Shown here: one piece after another, positions 9,041-17,089 of the stretch | Layout: every line of letters starts with the position of its first letter | Numbering within the stretch: the stretch's first letter is position 1 | Assembly: GCA_944322745.1 (NCBI GenBank) | Contig: CALUPV010000008.1 | Coordinates: 16,992 to 80,991 of the forward strand | Source of the DNA: Candidatus Gastranaerophilales bacterium | Lineage (GTDB): Bacteria; Cyanobacteriota; Vampirovibrionia; Gastranaerophilales; Gastranaerophilaceae | Length of the DNA: 64,000 nucleotides | Direction of reading: 5' to 3' | Program-made: the position numbers and the translations under genes | Notes under the pieces: generated by a model | Databases searched by the model: none | Told to the model about the DNA's origin: nothing | Seen by the model: the letters and a program-made list of their open reading frames with translations, nothing else

Positions 9041-9217
9041 ATTAAGTGTATTATATGCACTTAATTTTTTGTTGAATACTACCCAGAAGAGGTATTTTTC
9101 TTTTATCCTGTTGTCGAATTGTATTAAAAAGATTTATTTTGTTATATATAAGTATCTTTTTCATACTTCCAACTATTCTTAATTCCAGACAGTAGGGCTT
9201 AATGCCCTCTTTTTTTT
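9041..9217 (+). ncRNA. Candidate small RNA region ending in a terminator
   Basis: The gap 8899-9269 has no protein gene on the plus strand, yet ends in a plus-strand terminator: AGGGC/GCCCT at 9194-9208 followed by CTTTTTTTT. No plus-strand gene lies nearby upstream, so a separate short transcript is likely. Other hairpins are 9041-9065 (8 bp, followed by six T) and AGTAT/ATACT at about 9159-9176. A weak promoter (TTGTAT, 17 bases, TTATAT) precedes about 9158. No match to SRP, 6S or other known RNA was recognised; boundaries are uncertain. Confidence 0.35.
9194..9217 (+). terminator. Intrinsic terminator of an unassigned plus-strand transcript
   Basis: 5-bp stem AGGGC-TTAAT-GCCCT followed by C and eight T. 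The U-run is only on the plus strand, so it does not serve pth. Confidence 0.65.
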
Positions 9218-9269
9218 ATTTAATTAGAAATAAGATAGAAAAATTTACTTAAAATAATTAATAAAATAA

Positions 9270-9836
9270 CTAATTATATTTATTCTGAACTTTATTTAAA
9301 TCAGCATTTACATCACAATAATAAAAAAATGCCTCAATAGTTCTGTTTAAAGCTTCTTTTAAAACTGTTTTTTCATCTTGCAAGAAATTTTGAAGCACAT
9401 AATCCTCAGACTTCATATATGGCGGTTGCGGACCTATCCCTATCTTAATTCTGTCAAAAACTTGTGTTTGGGCATGTTTTATAATAGATTTCACTCCATT
9501 ATGACCGCCATCTGACCCCTTCGATCTAAACCTTATAACTCCCAGATTAAGAGAAATATCATCATAAATAAGCAATAAAGTATTTATATCAATCTTATAG
9601 AAATTCTTCAATAAAGCCAGTGACTCACCTGATAAATTCATATATGTTTGAGGCTTAATAATCCATATTGCCTCATTTTTATATACGCCTTTGGCTATTT
9701 CACACTTAAATTTTGCTTCATTTGAAAAATTACACCCTAACTTTTCAGAAAGTAAATCGGCAAACATAAATCCGACATTATGTCTCGTATTTTCGTATTT
9801 TATACCGGGATTTCCTAAACAGATTAATAATTTCAT
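9270..9836 (-). CDS. pth: Peptidyl-tRNA hydrolase
   Basis: 188 residues, full family length. It releases tRNA from prematurely dropped peptidyl-tRNA in the cytosol. Visible are the N-terminal LGNPGIKYENTRHNVGF, with the catalytic His in RHN, the Asp segment LIYDDISL, and the GGHNGVKSI loop with the conserved Asn. It stands alone, facing away from the HTH gene at 9937. Confidence 0.95.
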   Translation of the reverse strand: MKLLICLGNPGIKYENTRHNVGFMFADLLSEKLGCNFSNEAKFKCEIAKGVYKNEAIWIIKPQTYMNLSGESLALLKNFYKIDINTLLLIYDDISLNLGVIRFRSKGSDGGHNGVKSIIKHAQTQVFDRIKIGIGPQPPYMKSEDYVLQNFLQDEKTVLKEALNRTIEAFFYYCDVNADLNKVQNKYN

Positions 9837-9936
9837 CCATGCTTCCTTTTTTATAAATTATCCCACATTTATATTCAACTTACCAATTAAAAACTTTAGA
9901 AAATGACTAATTATTATAAAAAATAGGAGACAACTT

Positions 9937-10512
9937 ATGACTACAAATAAAGATTCTATAATTAGAATGAAAAGCAGTGAAATGCTTTATAATTTTTTGG
10001 AAAACACACACTTACATAAAAAGGATTTTGCCCAAATGATTGGAGTAACACTTTCTTATGTATATAACCTGATAGACGAAACTATCCCTTTTTCAACAAG
10101 AAGTACAACTCTTGAAAGAATCGCAACAGTAATGGATATTTCTCCCGAAGAATTTGTAGAATATAAAATTCCGCAAGATCCAATTTTAATTGATGAAACA
10201 ACTGAATTTATAAGAGAGAAACAAAAAGAAAAGAATTTATCAACAGTTCAATTTTTAAAATCATTTCCAAGAAAACAAAGACTCGAAATTGTTGATATTC
10301 TAAGAGGTGCAAGACCAATTCCCCTTGACTGGGAAGAAGTTAGTGTTATTGCATCTGTACTTGATGTTTCAAAAGAAGAAATGTACGACTTTTGGGAAGA
10401 AAGAATGCGCCAATTATTAAAAACATCAGGTTTTAATTTTGATAGTAATCAAGGACTGGCAAATGCAATGTTTACTTGTGCAAGAAATTACGTTTACAAA
10501 GAAAGTAAATAG
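9937..10512 (+). CDS. Helix-turn-helix (XRE/Cro-like) protein
   Basis: 191 residues with two HTH-like segments: residues about 26-75 (KKDFAQMIGVTLSYVYNLI, then LERIATVMDISPEEF) and about 125-150 (DWEEVSVIASVLDVSKEEM). Both read as Cro/C1-type folds, so this may be a duplicated-domain DNA-binding regulator. Targets are unknown. A GGAG Shine-Dalgarno precedes the ATG. It is convergent with, and abuts, the metallophosphoesterase gene. Confidence 0.75.
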   Translation: MTTNKDSIIRMKSSEMLYNFLENTHLHKKDFAQMIGVTLSYVYNLIDETIPFSTRSTTLERIATVMDISPEEFVEYKIPQDPILIDETTEFIREKQKEKNLSTVQFLKSFPRKQRLEIVDILRGARPIPLDWEEVSVIASVLDVSKEEMYDFWEERMRQLLKTSGFNFDSNQGLANAMFTCARNYVYKESK

Positions 10513-11337
10513 TTAAACTCTTACTCGAGAAACAACTATTTGGATATCTTTTGGCGACTTATAAGTCTTTTCATCATATATTATTTTAATTATTTGATAA
10601 GAATGAGGTATATCTTTAAACGCAGGAGCAGAGATATGCCTTATTCCGTTTTCATCCGTCTGAACCGCTTCTTGATGATAATGTCCTGTAGAAATCAAAA
10701 GAATATTATTATATTTTTTCAAGAGTTCCTGATATTTTTCTGTATTCAACATAGAGAGTTTATACTCAACTCTTGGTGGCATCAAAGGACAATGATGAAA
10801 TATTAAAAATACTTTCTTAGGATGTTTAATCAAAAGTTTTTCAAGCCATTGAATTTGTTCATCGGCAATTTGTCCATGTTTGGACGGTGCAAAATCAGGA
10901 TTATCATCTAATACTACACAAATAAAATCACTATTGGGCTTAAAATAATAATATTTTAATGCATCTTCCTGATTACGATTAAATGTTGTAACAATATCAA
11001 GATATGTTTCTTTTTCAATACCGCTTAATTTATGTGCATCATTTTTACCTAAAACAATATAATAAGGCACATTTATGGGGTGAATTGCTCGCATAAAACC
11101 TATAACATCTTCTTCTCTTGATTTATCTACATTATCACCAAGAAAAACGGCAAAATCCGGATTTCTTTTTTTTAAAGATAAAGATAGAAAATAAAGATAT
11201 TTATCCATACTTTTATCATCAAGAGAATAATGCACATCACTTATTTGAGCAAACTCAAATACCTTTGCAAAAGAAACTCCTTGCAATACAAGAAAGGCGA
11301 CGAAGAATAATAAAATTTTTTTAGATATTTTATGCAT
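10513..11337 (-). CDS. Secreted calcineurin-like metallophosphoesterase
   Basis: 274 residues with an N-terminal signal sequence (about 1-24, LLFFVAFLVLQGVSFA). Metal-binding motifs are in order: DVHYS, GDNVD, GKNDAH (a variant of GNHD), FHHCP and TGHYH. These define the calcineurin-like fold; the substrate is unknown. It overlaps the small gene upstream by 8 bases, so the two are probably co-transcribed. Confidence 0.85.
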   Translation of the reverse strand: MHKISKKILLFFVAFLVLQGVSFAKVFEFAQISDVHYSLDDKSMDKYLYFLSLSLKKRNPDFAVFLGDNVDKSREEDVIGFMRAIHPINVPYYIVLGKNDAHKLSGIEKETYLDIVTTFNRNQEDALKYYYFKPNSDFICVVLDDNPDFAPSKHGQIADEQIQWLEKLLIKHPKKVFLIFHHCPLMPPRVEYKLSMLNTEKYQELLKKYNNILLISTGHYHQEAVQTDENGIRHISAPAFKDIPHSYQIIKIIYDEKTYKSPKDIQIVVSRVRV

Positions 11338-11569
11338 TATTGCATCTTTTCTGTATCATTTTTTGAATTAACAATGCCTGCTTCAAATCTTTTTTACTTA
11401 TGACTTTCATAGATAAAAAAATTTCACCCATAGGCATTTTCTTAAAACGCTGAACATCCAGAACCATAGATAAATGATAAAGATTTATCTTGCCTGATTC
11501 AAGTAAAATTTCACCCAATCTAAGACAAGAAACATCTGACCAGTCATCAATGTTGTACAGATTCTTCAT
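11330..11569 (-). CDS. Stand-alone MshE/GspE N-terminal-like domain protein
   Basis: 79 residues containing two copies of the short helix-turn pattern of the type II secretion/type IV pilus ATPase N-domain: LRLGEILLESGKINLYHLSM and MPMGEIFLSMKVISKKDLKQ. In MshE this fold binds cyclic di-GMP, but the key binding residues cannot be confirmed here. No ATPase follows it; instead it is coupled to the metallophosphoesterase gene. It may be an adaptor or a signal-sensing domain. Confidence 0.65.
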   Translation of the reverse strand: MKNLYNIDDWSDVSCLRLGEILLESGKINLYHLSMVLDVQRFKKMPMGEIFLSMKVISKKDLKQALLIQKMIQKRCNNA

Positions 11570-11606
11570 ACAATAATTATATCTAAAATTTTAATTTAAT
11601 CAAATA

Positions 11607-11936
11607 TTAAGCATAGAAATCAAGCTTATTTGCCAGATATTCATTTTGTTGATTTGGTTTTTGATATGCAGCATCCAATCTATCAAGACGTTCAACAAGA
11701 CCAACATCTCCACCTTGATTTTGCCTAATATTATTTACTCCGCCATATATACCAGAGTTAATACCGGATAGTCCCTGAACAGAAGAACTTGACACATTAT
11801 TATCTGATGCAAAAATGTTCTTTTCCTCTGCTCCTTGCGGGGTAAAATGCTGCTGACCTCCACCAAAAGAAATTCCAGAGCTGCTTGCTCCGGCTGCTTG
11901 CATTTGATTGTATTGATATGGATTTAGTGAGATCAT
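11607..11936 (-). CDS. Small unknown Gly/Ser/Gln-rich protein
   Basis: 109 residues of low complexity, rich in Asn, Gln, Ser and Gly, probably disordered, with a short helical end (LVERLDRLDAAY). A good Shine-Dalgarno (AGGAG) sits before the ATG. There is no signal sequence or membrane helix. It lies between the MshE-like gene and tRNA-Arg and has no recognised family. Confidence 0.6.
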   Translation of the reverse strand: MISLNPYQYNQMQAAGASSSGISFGGGQQHFTPQGAEEKNIFASDNNVSSSSVQGLSGINSGIYGGVNNIRQNQGGDVGLVERLDRLDAAYQKPNQQNEYLANKLDFYA

Positions 11937-12084
11937 TTATATTTTCTCCTGCCTAACATATAAATAAAGTATTTTTTTTCTTAAGATTTGCTAGTTTATA
12001 AAATAAATTTACATTTGTTACATTTGATTTTTTTTAAAATTTGTCTTGAAATTTTATATTTATGTGATTTAATAAACATTGTGA

Positions 12085-12155
<71 letters not shown>

Positions 12156-12158
<3 letters not shown>

Positions 12159-12180
12159 AATTTAATAAAAAACCTTTCTA
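12156..12180 (+). repeat. Left direct repeat (putative attL) at the tRNA-Arg 3' end
   Basis: 25 bases beginning with the last GTA of the tRNA and running into the terminator stem. They match 17030-17054 at 24 of 25 positions. This is the classic geometry of a tRNA 3'-end integration site. Confidence 0.7.
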
Positions 12181-12206
12181 TCCGATAATAGAAAGGTTTT
12201 ATTTTT
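12169..12206. terminator. Terminator of tRNA-Arg
   Basis: A 12-bp stem AAAACCTTTCTA/TAGAAAGGTTTT (12169-12180 with 12189-12200) is followed by ATTTTTAT. It is nearly identical to the terminator at 17041-17073. Confidence 0.85.
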
Positions 12207-12329
12207 ATAGAAATATTAAAATAGAATTTTTATACAAGGGCAAAAACTATATTTTAAACAATATAGCAGAATAAATACTATTAACAAAATATATAGAAGA
12301 GTAATTATATAAAAAGTCATAAATTATAG

Positions 12330-13448
12330 TTATTCTTTTTCTTTATATGGATTTATGTTTTTACTATGTATGAAAGAAGTTTCAAAAATTCCCGAACATT
12401 TTTCTTTTTTAGAACAGGAATAACAAATGTCAAGAAATCCTTTTTTCCAAGTAGAAATACTATCTCTACAAAATTCATGAATTCTTTCATCTGCTAAACA
12501 AAAAGGTATATTATAAACATCCACTATAATGTTATAGCGAATAAAACTTTTTACAGTTTCATATAATTCTTGCTCATACTCTTTTGGGTCAATAGCAATT
12601 TCATTGTAATTTGTTTCAGCATTACCATGATATTCCAATCCCATCAGAGCAACATTTGTTATAAATGGAATATTTCTATATATAAATTCAGAAAGATTTG
12701 TTAGTATCTTATAGTTCTGTTTTAAAATTACAATTCTAATTTCTATTTTCTGTCTATATTTCGCTAAATTATATAGACCATTTATTGTTTGTTCAAATGC
12801 TTTTTCTGCACCTACTATATAATTGTGATCTTCTGCTATATTTGAATAGAGTGGAATCCCGAAAGATAATTGAATATTTTTTATGTTAGATAATTTTCGA
12901 ACATTCTCGATATTTGAAAATTGTCTTCCATTTGTTAATATATGTACCTTTTTGTTTGGAGATTTTTTGGCAATTTTTTCAAGCAACTCTACTAGCTTAT
13001 TAATTTCTAAAGTTGGTTCGCCTCCTGTAATTCCAATATTTTTTATTTTATTCAAATTTATGTAATCTAATAATTCTAGACAATCTTTATATTTTGATTC
13101 ACCATCCGCAATTTGTGGGCACATAATGCACTTTGAATTACAAATATCAGTTACATAAAATGCATTATGTTTTGAGTTATTTTCCCAAAGAGATACACAG
13201 TAACCATCTGTATTTATAGCGATTATATCATTTTCCTCATATGATATTTCTTCATTTGTTTGAAATATGGGAATTGATATTTTTTTATCTATTTCATAAG
13301 GAACTATAAATGCTTTTACACCAAACATAAAGAAAGGAATTTTTGAACATTTTACAATTCGATTTCTTTTAAAAATATTATTTTTAGTAGTAAAATATCC
13401 AATAATTCTTTTGTCAGAATTTATTAATTTACCTTTATTTCTTTTCAA
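12330..13448 (-). CDS. hxsC: His-Xaa-Ser system radical SAM maturase HxsC
   Basis: 372-residue radical SAM enzyme. The cluster motif is C103-x3-C107-x2-C110 (CNSKCIMC), followed by TGGEPTL. A Cys-rich C-terminal part (CLADE, CRDS, CYSCSKKEKC) could bind an auxiliary iron-sulfur cluster. The residues before the motif form an accessory domain. HxsC is the second maturase of the HXS system and is thought to modify the HxsA precursor with HxsB; the chemistry is not known to me. It overlaps hxsB by 14 bases and ends the operon. The identification rests on the four-gene context as well as the motif. Confidence 0.9.
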   Translation of the reverse strand: MKRNKGKLINSDKRIIGYFTTKNNIFKRNRIVKCSKIPFFMFGVKAFIVPYEIDKKISIPIFQTNEEISYEENDIIAINTDGYCVSLWENNSKHNAFYVTDICNSKCIMCPQIADGESKYKDCLELLDYINLNKIKNIGITGGEPTLEINKLVELLEKIAKKSPNKKVHILTNGRQFSNIENVRKLSNIKNIQLSFGIPLYSNIAEDHNYIVGAEKAFEQTINGLYNLAKYRQKIEIRIVILKQNYKILTNLSEFIYRNIPFITNVALMGLEYHGNAETNYNEIAIDPKEYEQELYETVKSFIRYNIIVDVYNIPFCLADERIHEFCRDSISTWKKGFLDICYSCSKKEKCSGIFETSFIHSKNINPYKEKE

Positions 13449-14889
13449 GTTTTAAATCTCCATAAGGTCGTCTTGTCGCCCAAGACCAAAATATATCAAG
13501 CAATTCTTCATCAGCAGTTTTTAGTAAAGAGAATATGTAATCAAATATCATTCTATTCTTTTTACAAAAATCACTATTTAATCTATATCCTTGTAAATCT
13601 TTGGTTTCAAGATAGTTTCTTATTACATCAGCACCACAATATTGTTGGTAAACACACTCTGAACACATAGACATATTTTCTACACAAGAGTTGTAAACAA
13701 TTTCTCTAATAATCTTTCCATTAAAAACATCTTTGTAGTTATCATTAACATTTCCCATACAGAAATAATCATTACCCATTCTAGATAACATTCTTGCTTC
13801 ATCAGCTGGATATACTTTTCCATCATAATTATAAATGGTTCCTGATATACCAGCACCAGATGGTGATTGCATATCGACAAATCCGGTTGAAAATGGTGTT
13901 AATATTCTGCTCAACAATAAAGCAGTATAACACTCTACAAAGTTAATTCCTTTTTTATTCAATTCTATAATATAATCTAATGAATCTTTATAAGCATTTA
14001 CAAATTCATCAATAGAATATGATAAATCATTTTTATTTTTTACGGCATTACCATAAGGATTCAATGCTCTTAGGAATATAGTGTTATAACCTAATTTTAC
14101 ATATTCATCTATAACAGAACGCAGCTTATTAATATTTGTACTAGTTATTGTTAGTAGTGGAGAACATCCATTTTCGCCTAATTTTTCTTTGACGATTTTT
14201 GAATTAGTAATAAAAGTATCGTATGTACTTCCATCTATTCTAGATTTTCTGTTTTTGTCGTGGATTTCTTTTGTACCATCTAATGAAGTTGATAATTCAA
14301 TAGAATGTTCTTTACAAAAAGAAAGCTGTTTTTCTGTAATACTTAATAAGTTTGTGCAAATGACAAACCCTAATTTTTTCTTTGCAAACTTATTTAAAAA
14401 TTTTGCATACAAAACACTTTGTTCAAGTATATCCCAATTTAATGTTGGCTCACCACCTTGATATTCTATTTTTATATCATTGGATGGTGTTTGAAAAATC
14501 ATATCTATAGTTTTCTTAGCAGTATCCCAATTCATATCATAATTTTTTGTATCTAAATCAACACTAGATGCGTGACAATAACTACAGCTACAGTTACAGC
14601 GAAGTGTTACTACAATCATGTGTAAACTCGTAAAGTCAGTTATAAACGCTTTTTTAGTTCTTAGTTTTATTGATAAAAGCTTTAATGTAAAATCTTTCTC
14701 TGATTCAACGGTTAAGAAATGTTGACCTTTTAATCTTTTATATATGTCGCTAGCAATATCTAAACGACCATTATAAAAAGTAGTAAAATCTTCTTGTTCT
14801 AAAAAAGTATACTCCCCTACTTGATTTACTAATAAGACACTGTTATCAAAATATTTAAATTGAAAAGGCAATAAAATATAATCAGACAA
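13435..14889 (-). CDS. hxsB: His-Xaa-Ser system radical SAM maturase HxsB
   Basis: 484-residue radical SAM/SPASM enzyme. The cluster motif is C98-x3-C102-x2-C105 (CNCSCSYC), followed by YQGGEPTLNW. The C-terminal third holds a SPASM-like Cys set (YFCMGNV, CVENMSMCSECVYQQYCG, DFCKKN) expected to bind auxiliary 4Fe-4S clusters, as in peptide-modifying maturases. The first 85 residues form a domain before the barrel that may recognise the precursor. It lies 4 bases after hxsD and overlaps hxsC. As in other HXS operons it is paired with a second radical SAM enzyme; the product structure is unknown. Confidence 0.92.
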   Translation of the reverse strand: MSDYILLPFQFKYFDNSVLLVNQVGEYTFLEQEDFTTFYNGRLDIASDIYKRLKGQHFLTVESEKDFTLKLLSIKLRTKKAFITDFTSLHMIVVTLRCNCSCSYCHASSVDLDTKNYDMNWDTAKKTIDMIFQTPSNDIKIEYQGGEPTLNWDILEQSVLYAKFLNKFAKKKLGFVICTNLLSITEKQLSFCKEHSIELSTSLDGTKEIHDKNRKSRIDGSTYDTFITNSKIVKEKLGENGCSPLLTITSTNINKLRSVIDEYVKLGYNTIFLRALNPYGNAVKNKNDLSYSIDEFVNAYKDSLDYIIELNKKGINFVECYTALLLSRILTPFSTGFVDMQSPSGAGISGTIYNYDGKVYPADEARMLSRMGNDYFCMGNVNDNYKDVFNGKIIREIVYNSCVENMSMCSECVYQQYCGADVIRNYLETKDLQGYRLNSDFCKKNRMIFDYIFSLLKTADEELLDIFWSWATRRPYGDLKLEKK

Positions 14890-14893
14890 TTTC

Positions 14894-15163
14894 TTATTCC
14901 TCGAATTTTGAAAATGCCTTATGATAAATTTCTTCTCTTAATTTTCCAAACTGAGCATTTAATATTTCTCTCAATTGTTGTTCATTAAGAAGTTTAAAAA
15001 AATTCTTCTCATCAAAGAAACTATCAGTAATAGCAATCACATCTAAAATATAATTGTATTCGTCTTCTGATATTTTAATTAAAAAATTTTCCTGCAAAGA
15101 GTATACTATTTTTTGAATAGATACAATGTTATATATATTTTTTCCTATTTTAATCGTACTCAT
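14894..15163 (-). CDS. hxsD: His-Xaa-Ser system protein HxsD
   Basis: 89 residues, soluble. The motif LLNEQQLRE at about residues 63-71 fits the LLN..xLRE signature I associate with the HxsD family. It is small and partly beta-rich at the N-terminus, compatible with a precursor-binding or chaperone role, but its function is not established. It starts 5 bases after hxsA and ends 4 bases before hxsB, so the operon is tightly coupled. Confidence 0.88.
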   Translation of the reverse strand: MSTIKIGKNIYNIVSIQKIVYSLQENFLIKISEDEYNYILDVIAITDSFFDEKNFFKLLNEQQLREILNAQFGKLREEIYHKAFSKFEE

Positions 15164-15168
15164 AGTAT

Positions 15169-15453
15169 TTAATAACGTGATGAATAATGAGATTGATGTG
15201 AGACATGTGAACTATGAGAATAATGTGAACGATGTGAATAATGTCCTGCAACTTTGGTAGTATCCTCAGACATAATTTCAACACCAGAATATAATACCAT
15301 TGAAGAATCTTTTTCATCAGCAATCGTTTTATTTGCAATCAAATTAACATGGTTTATAGGAACTACTGCTTTTACAGGAAGTCCAACATTACTTGCTAAA
15401 CAAATAACAAGAACAGTTAAACAACTATAAATTCTTTTTAATTTATTAATCAT
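15169..15453 (-). CDS. hxsA: His-Xaa-Ser repeat precursor protein HxsA
   Basis: 94-residue presumed substrate of the HXS maturases. An N-terminal signal sequence (residues 1-29, hydrophobic core LTVLVICLA, likely cleavage after VKA) is followed by about 40 ordinary residues. Then come seven uninterrupted His-x-Ser triads at residues 71-91 (x = Y, R, Y, S, V, Q, Y) and the end SSRY. The signal sequence implies export of the modified peptide. A Shine-Dalgarno AAGGA lies about 9 bases before the ATG, behind a near-consensus promoter. It is the first gene of hxsA-D-B-C. Confidence 0.92.
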   Translation of the reverse strand: MINKLKRIYSCLTVLVICLASNVGLPVKAVVPINHVNLIANKTIADEKDSSMVLYSGVEIMSEDTTKVAGHYSHRSHYSHSSHVSHQSHYSSRY

Positions 15454-15464
15454 AATCCAAATCC

Positions 15465-15569
15465 TTTTTATCAGTATAACAATTTTTTATTTCACTTTCA
15501 ATAATTTATTAATATTTGTTGCACATAGGATTACCCCGTTATTTGTGGAATATATTCGACTGATAAAAA
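15465..15569. repeat. Inverted copies of ACTGATAAAAA in the hxsA/XRE divergent region
   Basis: TTTTTATCAGT at 15465-15475 and ACTGATAAAAA at 15559-15569 are perfect 11-base inverse copies. The first overlaps the hxsA -10 element; the second lies 26 bases before the XRE start. The placement suits binding sites of the adjacent regulator; binding is inference. Confidence 0.5.
15473..15501 (-). promoter_or_regulatory. hxs operon promoter
   Basis: On the minus strand TTGAAA (15496-15501) and TATACT (15473-15478) are separated by exactly 17 bases. It lies just upstream of the hxsA Shine-Dalgarno, giving a very short leader. Confidence 0.75.
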
Positions 15570-15594
15570 CCTTACTGGAATTTAAAATTAGAGT

Positions 15595-15804
15595 ATGGGT
15601 TTAAAGAAAATACAGAATGAAATTGGCAGAAAAATTAAGGACTTGAGATTGGAACAAAATCTAACTCAAGAAGAACTTGCATATTTAATTAAAATTTCTA
15701 GAGACCATTTATCTAATATAGAAAATGGCAAATATCCAATCAATATAAAAAACTTATATAAAATAGCAGTCTTTTTCAAAGTTGATATGAAATACTTTTT
15801 TTAG
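15595..15804 (+). CDS. XRE-family transcriptional regulator
   Basis: 69 residues, almost entirely a Cro/C1-type HTH domain: IGRKIKDLRLEQNLTQEELA, then ISRDHLSNIENGKYP and IYKIAVFFKVD-like closing helices. The length equals a minimal single-domain regulator. It is divergent from hxsA, with inverse copies of an 11-base motif in between, so it may control the hxs promoter, itself, or the HEPN gene that follows 260 bases later on the same strand. No strong Shine-Dalgarno is visible. Confidence 0.85.
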   Translation: MGLKKIQNEIGRKIKDLRLEQNLTQEELAYLIKISRDHLSNIENGKYPINIKNLYKIAVFFKVDMKYFF

Positions 15805-16064
15805 TTTTTCTGCTACTCCATTCTTTATGTGATATACAACATTTCCGTTTTCTTTTATGCCGTGAATAGCTATAACCAACTATATGCATTTGATTTTAGT
15901 TTGGCATACTCACACACAATTGTCACTAGAATTTTAAATAAAAATTCAAGATATTATTTTATCTTTATATTTTTTAGAACTTAATATTGTTGATAATTTT
16001 AAATTATTGGGTACTATATATTTGTAACTAGTAGTTTTGACTACAAATAACTTATTAAATAGTT

Positions 16065-16953
16065 ATGTTACCTTGGACGAGAAATAATTACCTAACTAAT
16101 AGTAATTTTTCTCGTCTATTTATTAGGTTTCGTGCTAACATGAAAACCATGAATAACTACGACATAATTGAAATAAGTAAAATATACAAAAGAATAATGG
16201 AAGTTGAACTTACATTAAAATCTAGAATTGAATATGCATTATGCATTACTTTTCCTAATTCAATGTTTTCAGTTTTGATACCTTTTTTACAAAGAATTTC
16301 GCATAAAAACTATATACAAACCAAAAAAACAAAAAAAAGAGCAACAAAGAGATAAAATTAATGACATAATTCACTCAAAAAGTTTAAATGAAGAACAAAA
16401 GCTAAAAAAGTTCATAGGAATTGTTTATTTATCTGATGTACTAAAAATAATTACTGAATTTAAATCATTATATAAGAACAAAGTTTTTATGAAAAATCTA
16501 TATTTAAAAGATATAGATTTAAATTATATGAAAAGTTACCAAATAAAACTATGTGAATTAAGAAATGCTGTTATGCATTTTAATATAGAAAAATATATAC
16601 AAAATAAAGTTGTATATATAGAAGCACTTAGCTATTGGGAAAGATTACTATTCTGTTCTAATTATCAGTTACAGCAGCTACCAAAAGTAAAACCTACTAC
16701 AATGAATATTTTAGAAATGATTGAAAAAGAAATGCCTGAAGTACTTGAAATGAGTGATAGAGTTGTATGTGATATTTTTGATGATATAGCATATATTAAT
16801 GGCTTCCCTCTAAAAAAGTTACCATTATATTGGACTATAGGACGACAAATATATGAATTAAAAAGTAAAATAACAAAAGAAAAAGAAAATATAAAAAATA
16901 TCGAAAATGGTCAGCTTTTTCTATTATTTGATACTTCAATACAAGAACAGTAA
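16065..16953 (+). pseudogene. HEPN/Abi-like gene with a frameshift at a T6 run
   Basis: Two plus-strand frames together form one gene. The first covers 16065-16355; the second has no start before ATG 16489 but is open from 16279 to the stop at 16953. Removing one T from the T6 run at 16283-16288 joins them. The joined protein has an N-terminal helical part (VELTLKSRIEYAL) and the motif RNAVMHF (R-x4-H), typical of HEPN RNase domains found in Abi-type defence proteins and toxins. A 14-15-bp hairpin at 16076-16116 suggests the true start may be ATG 16140. It may be broken, slippage-controlled or a base-call error. Confidence 0.55.
16076..16116. repeat. Hairpin at the 5' end of the HEPN-like gene
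   Basis: GACGAGAAATAATTA (16076-16090) pairs with TAATTTTTCTCGTC (16103-16116) across a 12-base loop, with one bulge. It lies in the first codons or, if translation starts at ATG 16140, in the leader, where it could affect expression. Confidence 0.45.
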
Positions 16954-17029
16954 TTAATATTTTTGTACTTCTTATAGTTTTATTCTCTATTTCTGAATTA
17001 TGCCCAAATTCGAATTTTACGAGTTAGAG

Positions 17030-17054
17030 GTAAATTTAATAAAAATCCTTTCTA
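17030..17054 (+). repeat. Right direct repeat (putative attR)
   Basis: 25 bases matching 12156-12180 with one mismatch. Just before it (17009-17015) is TTCGAAT, the same as the tRNA T-loop, 14 rather than 10 bases from the repeat, so this may be a decayed tRNA 3' fragment. Confidence 0.6.
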
Positions 17055-17073
17055 AAAATAGAAAGGATTTTTT
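17041..17073. terminator. Bidirectional terminator at the island's right edge
   Basis: A perfect 14-bp stem AAAAATCCTTTCTA/TAGAAAGGATTTTT (17041-17054 with 17059-17072) with A and T runs outside. It can end the CNNM gene on the minus strand and transcripts leaving the island. Confidence 0.85.
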
Positions 17074-17089
17074 ATTTTAAAATTATTTT

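Noticed and set aside
15150..15338. 62-codon frame overlapping hxsA in another phase
   Set aside because: His/Ile-rich artefact of the same His-x-Ser codons read out of frame; hxsA has the signal peptide, promoter and ribosome site.
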